Positions 9,047 through 16,906 of a stretch of DNA of 36,311 nucleotides are shown here, piece after piece (the first letter of the stretch is position 1; the number at the start of each line of letters is the position of its first letter). The DNA is from Candidatus Methylomirabilota bacterium (GTDB lineage: Bacteria > Methylomirabilota > Methylomirabilia > Methylomirabilales > JACPAU01). Below the pieces are notes generated by a model. It saw nothing but the letters and a program-made list of their open reading frames with translations. It was not told the DNA's origin and ran no database searches. The stretch is from NCBI GenBank assembly GCA_022614955.1, contig JAKEHP010000021.1, forward strand, positions 1 to 36,311, in the 5' to 3' direction. The translations under genes were made by a program, and so were the position numbers.

Positions 9047-9172
9047 ATGACGGGGATCGGTCTTTTCATCGTGATCGTGGCCACGCTCGTCCTCGCCATC
9101 GCCCGCCCCCGTCTGGCCCTTGCTCGCGCGGCGGCAGCCGGGGTGAGGAGGCAACGGGGGCGCGCGAGATAG
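9047..9172 (+). CDS. Small single-span membrane peptide (41 residues), unknown function
   Basis: Not recognised. ATG at 9047 with an AGGAGG seven bases upstream (9034-9039). The product starts with a clean hydrophobic helix (GLFIVIVATLVLAIA) and ends in an Arg-rich tail (VRRQRGRAR), which predicts an N-out/C-in single-span peptide by the positive-inside rule. It fills the otherwise empty gap between the HD-GYP gene and the DoxX-like gene. The strong ribosome binding site is the best evidence for translation; no family can be assigned. Confidence 0.5.
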   Translation: MTGIGLFIVIVATLVLAIARPRLALARAAAAGVRRQRGRAR

Positions 9173-9212
9173 GGGCGTGCCCGCCGGGGCCCGCTAACGT
9201 GGAGGAGATGCC

Positions 9213-9749
9213 ATGTCGGCAGAACCCTATGAGAATCCGAACCTTGGTCCCATCTGGCCCCTCGCCCTCTTCCGGATCGCCTTCGGCCTCATGTACCTCG
9301 ACATGGCCTGGCAGAAGGCCCCCTGGGTCATCACGGAGGGGCACCGGTTCGGCTGGCTGTACGGCTTCATCGAGAAGGAGATCGCCCACCCGGCCATCCC
9401 CTTGTACGCGGCGTTCCTGAAGCAGGTCGTCTTACCCAACTTCACCTTCTTCGGGACCCTCACGTTCCTGACGGAGCTGGGCCTCGGGGTGCTGCTCCTG
9501 TTCGGAATCCTCACCCGGCTGGCCGGCCTGGGAGGCTTCCTCTGGCAGGTGAACATCGCGCTCGGGGGGTTCGCCGTCCCAGGGGAGTGGGTTTGGATCT
9601 GGCCGCTGCTCACCCTGCCCCAGTTCTGCTTCGCCTTCTGCGGGGCCGGACGGGTCCTCGGGGTGGACCGCTGGCTGGAGCCGGCACTGCGCCGCCAGGC
9701 GGCGGCTTCCCCGGCGACTTGGGTCCGCCTGCTCCGATACGCGGTCTGA
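9213..9749 (+). CDS. DoxX/DoxD-like four-helix membrane protein
   Basis: Integral membrane protein of 178 residues with four predicted helices: PLALFRIAFGLMYLDMAW near 16-33, a long span near 75-100 (FGTLTFLTELGLGVLLLFGI), one near 105-122, and one near 128-146. The order and the LxxLRIxxGLxxLxxxxxK-type first helix fit the DoxX/TQO small-subunit superfamily, known from thiosulfate:quinone oxidoreductase and from redox-stress membrane proteins. The ATG at 9213 follows GGAGGAG. No quinone or heme ligand can be assigned with certainty. Its position close to two NDH-2 genes would suit a role in membrane electron transfer, but that is only inference. Confidence 0.72.
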   Translation: MSAEPYENPNLGPIWPLALFRIAFGLMYLDMAWQKAPWVITEGHRFGWLYGFIEKEIAHPAIPLYAAFLKQVVLPNFTFFGTLTFLTELGLGVLLLFGILTRLAGLGGFLWQVNIALGGFAVPGEWVWIWPLLTLPQFCFAFCGAGRVLGVDRWLEPALRRQAAASPATWVRLLRYAV

Positions 9750-9769
9750 GGTGGGGGGGGAACCTGGCG

Positions 9770-10732
9770 ATGGCGGATCGTGCCGAAGGAGAGAACGGAA
9801 GCAACCCGAGGCCGGGGGCCCCCTCCGACCGGCGGCGCGGCTGGGCGCTGATCCTGGCCGGGGGGGATGGCACTCGGCTGCGCCCCCTGACGCGGCGCAT
9901 CTCCGGGGACGAGCGGCCCAAGCAGTTCTGCCCACTCGTCGGGACCGAGACCCTCCTCGACCGGACCCGCCGGCGGACGGCGCTGCTGGTCCCGCCCCGC
10001 CGGACCCTGCTGGTGCTCACCCAAAGCCACGAGCGGTACTACGCCCCCCTCCTGGCCGACGCGGCGCCGGGCTGCCTGATCGTCCAGCCGGCGAACCGGA
10101 GCACGGCCCCGGCGATCCTCTACGGGCTGCTCCGCCTCGCCCTCCAGGCTCCGGACGACCCTGTGGTTATCCTTCCGTCCGATCATTTCTTCTCCGATGA
10201 CGGGGCCTTCATGGCCCACGTGGCGGCCGCCCTCGAGGAGGTCGCGGCCCGGCCGGACCTGGTCATCCTCCTGGGCGCCGCGCCCGACACCCCGGAGACG
10301 GAGTACGGGTGGATCGAGCCCGCCGAGACGATCCCGGCGGACGGCCCGTGCCCGCTCTTCCGGGTCAGCCGGTTCTGGGAGAAGCCGTCCCCGCCACTGG
10401 CCCGGACGCTCATGGCGCGGGGCGGTCTGTGGAACACCTTCGTCATGGTGGGCGCCGTCTCAGCCTTCCTGGCACTCATCCGGAGCACCGCTCCCGGCCT
10501 GTACGAGGCCTTTCTTCGGGTGCGGCCAGCGCTCGGGAGGCCCGAGGAGGCGGAGGCCGTGCGGGCGCTCTACGCCGCGCTGCCGCCCATGAACTTCTCG
10601 GACTACATCCTGGCGGGCTCCCGGCCCAACCTCGCCGTCCTCCCCGTGCACGGGGTCGGGTGGAGCGACTGGGGGGAGTCGGAGCGGGTCCTGGCGGAGC
10701 TGGCACGGATGGGAATCCGGCCGGGTAATTGA
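9770..10732 (+). CDS. Sugar-phosphate nucleotidyltransferase, mannose-1-phosphate guanylyltransferase-like
   Basis: Probably makes GDP-mannose (or a related NDP-sugar) from sugar 1-phosphate and NTP. The 320-residue protein has the nucleotidyltransferase signature LILAGGDGTRLRPLT (27-41) and the ERPKQFCPLVG segment with the catalytic Lys (51). QPANRSTAPAIL, VILPSDHFF (metal-binding Asp), FWEKP and LWNTFVMVG follow in family order. It lacks the C-terminal isomerase domain of bifunctional ManC/AlgA. The ATG at 9770 is 20 bases after the preceding stop; only a G-rich stretch (GTGGGGGGGG) serves as a possible ribosome binding site. A short charged N-terminal leader of about 24 residues precedes the domain. 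Substrate choice remains open. Confidence 0.82.
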   Translation: MADRAEGENGSNPRPGAPSDRRRGWALILAGGDGTRLRPLTRRISGDERPKQFCPLVGTETLLDRTRRRTALLVPPRRTLLVLTQSHERYYAPLLADAAPGCLIVQPANRSTAPAILYGLLRLALQAPDDPVVILPSDHFFSDDGAFMAHVAAALEEVAARPDLVILLGAAPDTPETEYGWIEPAETIPADGPCPLFRVSRFWEKPSPPLARTLMARGGLWNTFVMVGAVSAFLALIRSTAPGLYEAFLRVRPALGRPEEAEAVRALYAALPPMNFSDYILAGSRPNLAVLPVHGVGWSDWGESERVLAELARMGIRPGN

Positions 10733-10764
10733 ACGCCTCGCAACGGAGGAGGGGGAACACACCG

Positions 10765-11868
10765 ATGAAAGCGATCGCGGTATTTCCCGGAAACCCGAAC
10801 AGCGTGCACCTGGCCGAGCTGCCCAAACCGAAGGTGACCGACATCGGGAGCGGCCGGGGGGTGCTGGTCCGGGTGCTGCGCGTCGGGGTGGACGGCACGG
10901 ACCGGGAGATCAACGCCGGCGAGTACGGGGCGGCGCCGAAGGGGTCCGACTTCCTGGTCCTCGGCCACGAGAGCTTCGGCCAGGTGGAGGCGGTCGGGCC
11001 GAACGTCACCGAACTGAAGCGCGGCGACTACGTGGTCGCGATCGTCCGCCACCCGGGCACGAGCATCTACGACCAGATCGGCACCCCCGACATGACGACC
11101 GACGACACCTACTTCGAGCACGGCATCAGCCGGGTCCATGGCTTCCTCACCGAGTACTACGTGGACGAGCCCGAGTTTCTGGTGAAGATGCCGCAGGGCC
11201 TGCGGGAGGTCGGCGTCCTCCTAGAGCCGACGACCGTCGTGGAGAAGGGCATCGCCCAGGCCTACGAGATCCAGCGCCGCCTCCGCGTCTGGCACCCCCG
11301 ACGGGCGGCCGTGATGGGGGCCGGGACGATCGGGCTGCTGGCCACCCTCGTCCTGCGCCTGCGCGGGCTCGAGGTGACGACCTTCGGGCTCACCCGCAAG
11401 CCCTACCTCAACGCGGACCTGATCGAGGCGATCGGCGGCCGGTACGAGTCCACCCAGGACCTCCCGGTCCTCGAGGCGGTCAAGGCCCTCGGGCGGTTCG
11501 ACATCATCTTCGAGGGCACCGGCTTCTCCCCGATCGTGTTCGAGAGCATGCAGGCCCTCGCCAAGAACGGCGTCCTGGTTCTCTCGAGCGTCACCGGCGG
11601 GAACCGGAAAGTCGAGGTCCCGGCCGACAAGATCAACCTGGAGTTCGTCCTCGGGAACAAGGTCATGGTCGGGACGGTCAACGCCAGCCGGGAGTACTTC
11701 GAAATGGGCGTCCGCGACCTGGCGCAGGCCGAGGCCGAGTACCCTGGGTGGCTCCGGCGCCTCCTCACGCATCCCGTTAAGGGCCTGGAGAACTTCCAGG
11801 AGCTATTCGAGAAGCTCACCACGGCCAAGGGAGCCATCAAGGTCTTCTGCGAGGTCGCGCCGGTCTGA
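10765..11868 (+). CDS. Glucose 1-dehydrogenase, medium-chain (archaeal/halophile type)
   Basis: Predicted to oxidise glucose (possibly also other aldoses) with NAD(P) to the lactone. The 367-residue protein has the MDR layout: GDGTDREI-like segment (VDGTDREI, 42-49), LGHESFG (67-72), LLEPTTVVEKG (152-162) and the nucleotide loop MGAGTIGLL (184-192), with the C-terminal region typical of the glucose-dehydrogenase subfamily. The catalytic-zinc Cys of most homologues is Asp 43 here, with His 68, Glu 69 and Glu 154 retained. The four-Cys structural-zinc loop is absent. Both traits match the haloarchaeal (Haloferax mediterranei) enzyme. The ATG at 10765 follows GGAGGAGGGGG; the upstream in-frame TTG at 10729 overlaps the previous gene. 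Gluconolactone formed here could be opened by the SMP-30 proteins only if the two share a compartment, as this protein has no export signal. Confidence 0.88.
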   Translation: MKAIAVFPGNPNSVHLAELPKPKVTDIGSGRGVLVRVLRVGVDGTDREINAGEYGAAPKGSDFLVLGHESFGQVEAVGPNVTELKRGDYVVAIVRHPGTSIYDQIGTPDMTTDDTYFEHGISRVHGFLTEYYVDEPEFLVKMPQGLREVGVLLEPTTVVEKGIAQAYEIQRRLRVWHPRRAAVMGAGTIGLLATLVLRLRGLEVTTFGLTRKPYLNADLIEAIGGRYESTQDLPVLEAVKALGRFDIIFEGTGFSPIVFESMQALAKNGVLVLSSVTGGNRKVEVPADKINLEFVLGNKVMVGTVNASREYFEMGVRDLAQAEAEYPGWLRRLLTHPVKGLENFQELFEKLTTAKGAIKVFCEVAPV

Positions 11869-11908
11869 ACTTCGGTCCCGGCGGCAGCCCGGGGGAGGAT
11901 CGCCACGG

Positions 11909-13255
11909 ATGGGTGCCAGCGGACCGACACGGATCGTGATCCTCGGCGGCGGGTTCGGGGGCCTCTACACGGCGCTCCGACTGGAGAAGACGCTGGCCCG
12001 GGACCCGGAGGTCGAGGTGACGCTCGTCAACCGAGAGAACTTCTTCCTCTTCACCCCGATGCTCCACGAGGTGGCGGCCAGTGACCTCGACATCACGCAC
12101 ATCGTCAACCCCTACCGCAAGCTCCTGCGCCGCGTGAAGTTCTTCCAGGGGCTCGTCGAGGCCATTGACCTGCCGGGGCGGCGCATGAGCGTCTCCCACG
12201 GCGCGGAGCACCACCACCACGAGCTGGAGTACGACCACCTCGTGATCGCCCTCGGGTCCATCACGAATTTCTACAAGCTCCCCGGCCTCGAAGAGCGCGC
12301 CCTGACGATGAAATCCCTGGGGGATGCGATCGCCGTCCGGAACCGCCTCATCGAGAACCTCGAGGCGGCAGACTTCGAGTGCTTCCCCGACGCCCGGGAG
12401 GCGCTGCTGACGGTCGTTGTCGCCGGCGGAGGGTTCGCGGGCGTCGAGACCATCGCCGGAGTCAACGACTTCCTCCGGGAGGCGATCCCCTTCTACCCCC
12501 ACCTGCGCGAGGAGATGCTCCGGGTGGTCCTGGTGGAGTTCGGCCCGGCGCTTCTGCCCGAGCTGGGGCCGGGGCTCGGCGCCTACGCGCAGCAGAAGCT
12601 GGCCGAGCGGAAGGTCGAGATTCGGCTTCGGACCGGGGTGACCAGCTACTCCGACCACGGCGTGCACCTCAGCGACGGCACGGTGGTCCCGACCACCACC
12701 CTGGTCTGGACCGCCGGAACGTCCCCGAATCCGCTGTTGAAGACGCTGCCGTGCAAAACGGAGCGAGGCCGCATCGTGGCCAACGAATATATGGAAGTGC
12801 CGGATTGGCCCGGCGTCTGGGCGCTCGGGGATTGCGCCCTGATCCCCGACCCGAAGACCGGCAAGCCCTACCCGCCCACGGCCCAGCACGCGCTCCGCCA
12901 GGGGACGCAGCTCGCGAAGAACATCGAGGCGGCCGTGCGGGGCCGGCAGAAGCAGCCTTTTGTCTTCGCGACGATCGGGCAACTGGCAGCGATTGGGAAA
13001 CGGACCGGCGTCGCCAACATCATGGGAAGCAACTTCTCGGGCTTCATCGCCTGGTTGCTGTGGCGGTCCATCTACCTGAGCAAGCTGCCGCGCTTGGAGA
13101 AGAAGCTGCGTGTGGCGTTAGACTGGACATTGGATCTCCTCTTCTCCAAGGATCTCGTCCAGTTCCAAACCGCGCCGGCCCCGGCTGTCTCCCACGGGGA
13201 GGCGGAGGGGCCCGCGGTGGCCACGCCGGCCGGGGGACGGTTGCCGGCCGCGTAA
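11909..13255 (+). CDS. Type II NADH dehydrogenase (NDH-2)-like FAD oxidoreductase, copy 2
   Basis: Second NDH-2-like flavoprotein, 448 residues, with RIVILGGGFGGLYTAL (8-23), NFFLFTPMLHEVA, VVVAGGGFAGVET for the second nucleotide, VWTAGTSPNP, WALGDCALIPDP (FAD contact) and the C-terminal hydrophobic stretch FIAWLLWRSIYLSKLP. It is clearly paralogous to copy 1 (6142-7485), with the same motif spacing, but has a His-rich segment EHHHHELEYDH near residue 92 and a different tail. The ATG at 11909 follows GGGGAGGA. It sits directly behind the glucose dehydrogenase, which suggests that it re-oxidises the NAD(P)H made there; that is inference from position. Confidence 0.88.
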   Translation: MGASGPTRIVILGGGFGGLYTALRLEKTLARDPEVEVTLVNRENFFLFTPMLHEVAASDLDITHIVNPYRKLLRRVKFFQGLVEAIDLPGRRMSVSHGAEHHHHELEYDHLVIALGSITNFYKLPGLEERALTMKSLGDAIAVRNRLIENLEAADFECFPDAREALLTVVVAGGGFAGVETIAGVNDFLREAIPFYPHLREEMLRVVLVEFGPALLPELGPGLGAYAQQKLAERKVEIRLRTGVTSYSDHGVHLSDGTVVPTTTLVWTAGTSPNPLLKTLPCKTERGRIVANEYMEVPDWPGVWALGDCALIPDPKTGKPYPPTAQHALRQGTQLAKNIEAAVRGRQKQPFVFATIGQLAAIGKRTGVANIMGSNFSGFIAWLLWRSIYLSKLPRLEKKLRVALDWTLDLLFSKDLVQFQTAPAPAVSHGEAEGPAVATPAGGRLPAA

Positions 13256-13308
13256 GGGGAGAGGCCGGGATTGCGGCCGGAGGGTGCCGGCCGGAGGAGG
13301 ACCCAGGG

Positions 13309-15381
13309 ATGATCCGATTCGGTCCCGAGGTGTGCGGGAATCTGGACGCGGCGCTCGGCCGCGAGTGGCTGGAAACGAACGGCCTCGGCGGCTTCGCCTC
13401 CTCCACCATCGTCGGGCTCAACACCCGGCGCTACCACGGCCTCCTCACGGCCGCCACGAAGCCACCGGTTGGCCGCCTGGTTCTGCTTTCGAAGTGTGAA
13501 GAGACGCTTCTCATTGATGGGCATCGCTTCGAGCTCTCGGCCAACCGGTATCCCGGCGCCGTCCACCCACAGGGCTACCAGTACCTCAAGCAATTCCGGC
13601 TCGACCCGTTCCCCGTGTTCACGTACGTGATTGAAGGGATGGAGATCGAGAAGGCCGTGTTCATGCGGCAGGGCGCGAACAGCACGGTCATCCAGTACGC
13701 CCTCCGCGGGCCGGCCCACCGACCGACCGCCGGTTCCCCACCCGGCCACGGCCACATCCAGCTCGAGGTCCGCCCCCTCATCGCCTTTCGCGACTACCAC
13801 AGCACGACCCACGAGAACCCCGTCCTCGACCCGCACGTGCAGGCGGAGCCGAACCTCGCCAGCGTTGCCCCCTATGGGGGCCTGCCCCGGCTGTACGTCG
13901 CGCACGACGCCGACGCCCTGGACCCAGCGGGTACCTGGTATCGCAACTTCGAGTACGACGTGGAGCGGGAGCGGGGCCTCGACTTCCGGGAGGACTTGTT
14001 CAGCCCGTTCACCCTGACCTTCGATCTCACCCGCCGCGCGCAGGCGGCGATCGTCGCCTCCACCGAGCGGACGGACATCCGGCTCGTTCCCGCCTTCCGC
14101 CAGGCGGAGGTGATCCGCCGCAACGCGGTCCTCGCCACCTCTCCCGCCAAGGACGATGTGGCGCGCATGCTGGTGGCCGCGGCCGACCAGTACATCGTCG
14201 CCCGGGGAGACCAGAAGACGGTCATCGCCGGCTACCATTGGTTCAGCGACTGGGGCCGCGACACCATGATCGGGCTCCCCGGCCTGACCCTCGCGACGGG
14301 CCGCGCGGACGTGGCGAAGAGCATCCTCCTGGCCTTCGCGCGCCACGTGGATCAGGGCATGCTCCCGAACCGCTTCCCCGACGCGGGGGAGCAACCCGAG
14401 TACAACACGGTGGATGCCACGCTCTGGTTCTTCGAAGCCGTGCGGGCCCTGCTCCACTACACCGAGGACTACGCCTTCGTCCAGGCGAACCTCTACCCCG
14501 TGCTGGCGGACATCATCGCCTGGCACGTGCGCGGGACCCGCTACGGGATCCGCATGGACCAGGACGGACTGCTCACCTCAGGCGCGGAGGGCGTCCAGCT
14601 CACCTGGATGGACGCCAAGGTCGGGGATTGGGTGGTGACGCCCCGGCGCGGCAAGCCGGTCGAGATCCAGGCCCTCTGGTACAACGCCCTTTGCGTCATG
14701 GCCCACCTGGCGGAGGTCTTCGGCGACGCGACGGGCCAGGACCGCTACAGCAAGATGGCGGCCCAGGCCCAGCGCAGCTTTACCCCGCTCTTCTGGAACG
14801 AGGCGGCCGGGTGTCTCTACGACGTGGTGGACGGGGAGGACCGGGATCCCTCCATCCGGCCGAACCAGATCTTGGCCCTCAGCCTCGCGCACCCTCTGCT
14901 CTCCGACGAGAGAGCCCGGCGGGTGGTCGAGGTCGTGGTGCGCGATCTCCTCACGCCCTACGGCCTGCGGAGCCTGGCGCCGGGCGACCCGCAGTACCGG
15001 GGGCACTACGAGGGCGATCCCCGGAGCCGCGACGGCGCCTACCACCAGGGCCCGGTCTGGCCGTGGCTCATGGGCCCGTTCATCAGCGCCTACGTGAAGG
15101 TCAACGGCCGCAGCCCGGCGGCCCGCGAGCGGGCGGCGGCGTTACTCAACGGCTTCCGCGAGCACCTGCACGACGCCGGCCTCGGGCAAGTGTCGGAGAT
15201 CTTCGACGGTGACGCGCCGCACCGGCCGCGCGGGTGCGTCGCCCAGGCCTGGAGCGTGGCGGAACTGCTGCGCGCCGCGGTCGAAGACGTCTTGGGGCCG
15301 AAGCCGACCCGACCCGCGCCGGGAGGAGGCCGGGGCGCGGACCCCGCCCCCCCCAAGGGCAGGACGCGTCCGCGCGCCTGA
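13309..15381 (+). CDS. Glycogen debranching enzyme, amylo-alpha-1,6-glucosidase (GH133)
   Basis: Predicted to hydrolyse alpha-1,6 branch points of glycogen or limit dextrin, releasing glucose. The 690-residue protein has an N-terminal beta-sandwich domain (GDE_N type: EWLETNGLGGFASSTIVG at 19-36, NTRRYHGLL at 38-46) and a C-terminal (alpha/alpha)6 barrel with GYHWFSDWGRDTMIGLPG (308-325), NTVDATLWF, LTWMDAK and YHQGPVWPWLMGPF. These are standard for bacterial GH133 enzymes. The ATG at 13309 follows GGAGGAGGA; the much longer frame upstream is a shadow over the NDH-2 gene. There is no signal peptide, so it is cytoplasmic, and free glucose could go to Glk or to glucose dehydrogenase. A Pro/Gly/Arg-rich tail of about 30 residues is not part of the fold. 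Confidence 0.93.
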   Translation: MIRFGPEVCGNLDAALGREWLETNGLGGFASSTIVGLNTRRYHGLLTAATKPPVGRLVLLSKCEETLLIDGHRFELSANRYPGAVHPQGYQYLKQFRLDPFPVFTYVIEGMEIEKAVFMRQGANSTVIQYALRGPAHRPTAGSPPGHGHIQLEVRPLIAFRDYHSTTHENPVLDPHVQAEPNLASVAPYGGLPRLYVAHDADALDPAGTWYRNFEYDVERERGLDFREDLFSPFTLTFDLTRRAQAAIVASTERTDIRLVPAFRQAEVIRRNAVLATSPAKDDVARMLVAAADQYIVARGDQKTVIAGYHWFSDWGRDTMIGLPGLTLATGRADVAKSILLAFARHVDQGMLPNRFPDAGEQPEYNTVDATLWFFEAVRALLHYTEDYAFVQANLYPVLADIIAWHVRGTRYGIRMDQDGLLTSGAEGVQLTWMDAKVGDWVVTPRRGKPVEIQALWYNALCVMAHLAEVFGDATGQDRYSKMAAQAQRSFTPLFWNEAAGCLYDVVDGEDRDPSIRPNQILALSLAHPLLSDERARRVVEVVVRDLLTPYGLRSLAPGDPQYRGHYEGDPRSRDGAYHQGPVWPWLMGPFISAYVKVNGRSPAARERAAALLNGFREHLHDAGLGQVSEIFDGDAPHRPRGCVAQAWSVAELLRAAVEDVLGPKPTRPAPGGGRGADPAPPKGRTRPRA

Positions 15382-15410
15382 ACCGGGCGCCGCCAGAGGA
15401 ACCCCCGACC

Positions 15411-16238
15411 ATGCTCAGTGCGCTCAGACGCCACTGGCCCGAGTACCTGATGGAAGCCGCGGGACTCGGTGGCTTCATGATCTCGGCGTGCCTCTTCACG
15501 GTGCTCCTGGAGTACCCGACCTCGCCCGTCCGGCAGGCCATCGCCGACCCCCTCCTGCGGCGCCTCCTGATAGGGGTGGCGATGGGCCTCACGGCGGTCG
15601 GGATCATCTACTCGCCCTGGGGCCAGCGGTCCGGAGCGCACCTCAACCCCGCAGTCACGCTCACCTTCTTCCGCCTCGGCAAGGTCCGGGGCTGGGATGC
15701 CCTCTTCTACGTGGCCGCCCAGTTCGTGGGGGGCGCCGCCGGGGTCCTGCTCGTGGCGCTCGCGCTCGGCCGCGCCCTCGCCCACCCGTCCGTGAACTAC
15801 GCCACCACGGTCCCGGGGGTCGCCGGGCCCGGCGTCGCCTTCGCGGCCGAGGCGGTGATCTCCTTCGGCCTCATGCTGGTCGTGCTGACCGTCTCGAACA
15901 CGGACCGCGCAGCGCGCCTCACGGGGCTCTTCGCGGGCCTGCTGGTGGCGACCTACATCAGCGTGGAGGCCCCGCTGTCGGGGATGAGCATGAACCCCGC
16001 CCGCACCGTCGGCTCCGCCCTGCCCGCGCAACTCTGGACGGCGCTGTGGATCTACTTCATCGCCCCGCCGCTCGGCATGCTGCTGGCAGCGCAACTGTAC
16101 CTGGCGGTGAAGGGCGCGGGCGGGGTCATCTGCGCGAAGCTGCACCACCAGAATGCCCAGCGGTGTATCTTCCGGTGCGGCTATCAGAAGCAGGAGGCCA
16201 AGCCATGGGCGCTCCCGCTCGCGGATCGGATGGCATGA
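15411..16238 (+). CDS. Aquaporin-type MIP family channel with Cys/His tail
   Basis: Six-helix water or small-solute channel of 275 residues. The two half-helix motifs are present: SGAHLNPAVTL (NPA at 79-81) and SGMSMNPARTVGSAL (NPA at 195-197). The residue after the second NPAR is Thr, not the Asp typical of glycerol facilitators, which favours an aquaporin-like pore. After the last helix there is a cytoplasmic tail with CAKLHHQNAQRCIFRC (241-256), three cysteines and two histidines, a possible metal- or redox-active element. The ATG at 15411 has CAGAGGA upstream. It follows the debranching enzyme by 29 bases; a role in osmotic adjustment during glycogen mobilisation is possible but speculative. 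Confidence 0.87.
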   Translation: MLSALRRHWPEYLMEAAGLGGFMISACLFTVLLEYPTSPVRQAIADPLLRRLLIGVAMGLTAVGIIYSPWGQRSGAHLNPAVTLTFFRLGKVRGWDALFYVAAQFVGGAAGVLLVALALGRALAHPSVNYATTVPGVAGPGVAFAAEAVISFGLMLVVLTVSNTDRAARLTGLFAGLLVATYISVEAPLSGMSMNPARTVGSALPAQLWTALWIYFIAPPLGMLLAAQLYLAVKGAGGVICAKLHHQNAQRCIFRCGYQKQEAKPWALPLADRMA

Positions 16239-16388
16239 GGAAGCCGGAGGCCTTGCCAGCCCCCCCGGCACCGGCCGCGAGCGCGGAGCGCCACCCCTGG
16301 AGGTGAGCCGGCACCGCAAAGGACCTGAACAGGGACGAGTCAGCGTGGCGGAACGTCGCGCGCACAGATGCGCAGAGGAGGGTACGCG

Positions 16389-16799
16389 ATGCATCGGAGT
16401 GGTCATGCCCGGCTCATTCGTGGGGTGTTGCTGCTGGGTCTCGCCGGCGTTTTCCTGCTCGTCGCGAGCATTGCCTTCGCCGCCGAGATCCGAACCGCGA
16501 AGCCCTTTGCGGGCAATACGGTGAACGGCGGGACGGCAGTCTTCTCGAACACCGGGGGGAAGCGGACGCTGACCTGGTCCGACGACTTCAAGATCCCCGG
16601 CTCGCCGGCGCCGCACTGGCAGGTAGTGGACTCGAAGGGCAACGTCTACCTGCTCAACCGGTTGGCCATCAAAGACAACAAGCAGAACCGGACGATCCCG
16701 ATCCCGGCCTACGTGCCCGACATCGCCAAGGTCCAGTTCTGGTGCGCCTGGGCGGAGGTCCTGCTCGGGGAGGCGCCGTTCGACAAGCCGGTGAAGTAG
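16389..16799 (+). CDS. Exported small protein, DM13-like (predicted redox domain)
   Basis: Small exported protein of 136 residues. An N-terminal basic stretch and hydrophobic helix (GVLLLGLAGVFLLVASIAFA) end in a plausible signal-peptidase site near residue 32. The mature part resembles the DM13 domain in layout: GNTVNGGTAVFSNTGG, a middle segment SPAPHWQVVDSKGNVYLL, IPIPAYVPDIAKVQFWCAWAEV with a single Cys at 119, and a final LLGEAPFD. DM13 domains carry a nearly invariant Cys and have been proposed to take part in electron transfer. The ATG at 16389 is preferred over 16368 because GAGGAGGG lies at 16375-16382. The family call rests on pattern only. It heads the exported redox block and is followed by a strong hairpin. 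Confidence 0.62.
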   Translation: MHRSGHARLIRGVLLLGLAGVFLLVASIAFAAEIRTAKPFAGNTVNGGTAVFSNTGGKRTLTWSDDFKIPGSPAPHWQVVDSKGNVYLLNRLAIKDNKQNRTIPIPAYVPDIAKVQFWCAWAEVLLGEAPFDKPVK

Positions 16800-16830
16800 C
16801 GTAGCCGCTCTGAGAGAAACGGAGGAGGAC

Positions 16831-16880
16831 CCGCCGGCCGGCCGTGCGGTGGTCCCAGACCGGGCGCGGTCGGCCGGCGG
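16831..16880. repeat. Long GC-rich inverted repeat (hairpin) between two exported-protein genes
   Basis: CCGCCGGCCG at 16831-16840 is the perfect complement of CGGCCGGCGG at 16871-16880, and pairing continues inward to 16847/16864 with two G-T wobbles, a 17-bp stem. The loop can form a second small stem (GGTC 16851-16854 with GACC 16858-16861). No T-tract follows on either strand, so it is not a classic intrinsic terminator. It lies 31 bases after the DM13-like stop and 26 bases before the HbpS start, where it could pause transcription or protect mRNA ends. Confidence 0.75.
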
Positions 16881-16906
16881 ACCCGATCACTCGGCATGAG
16901 GGAGAA

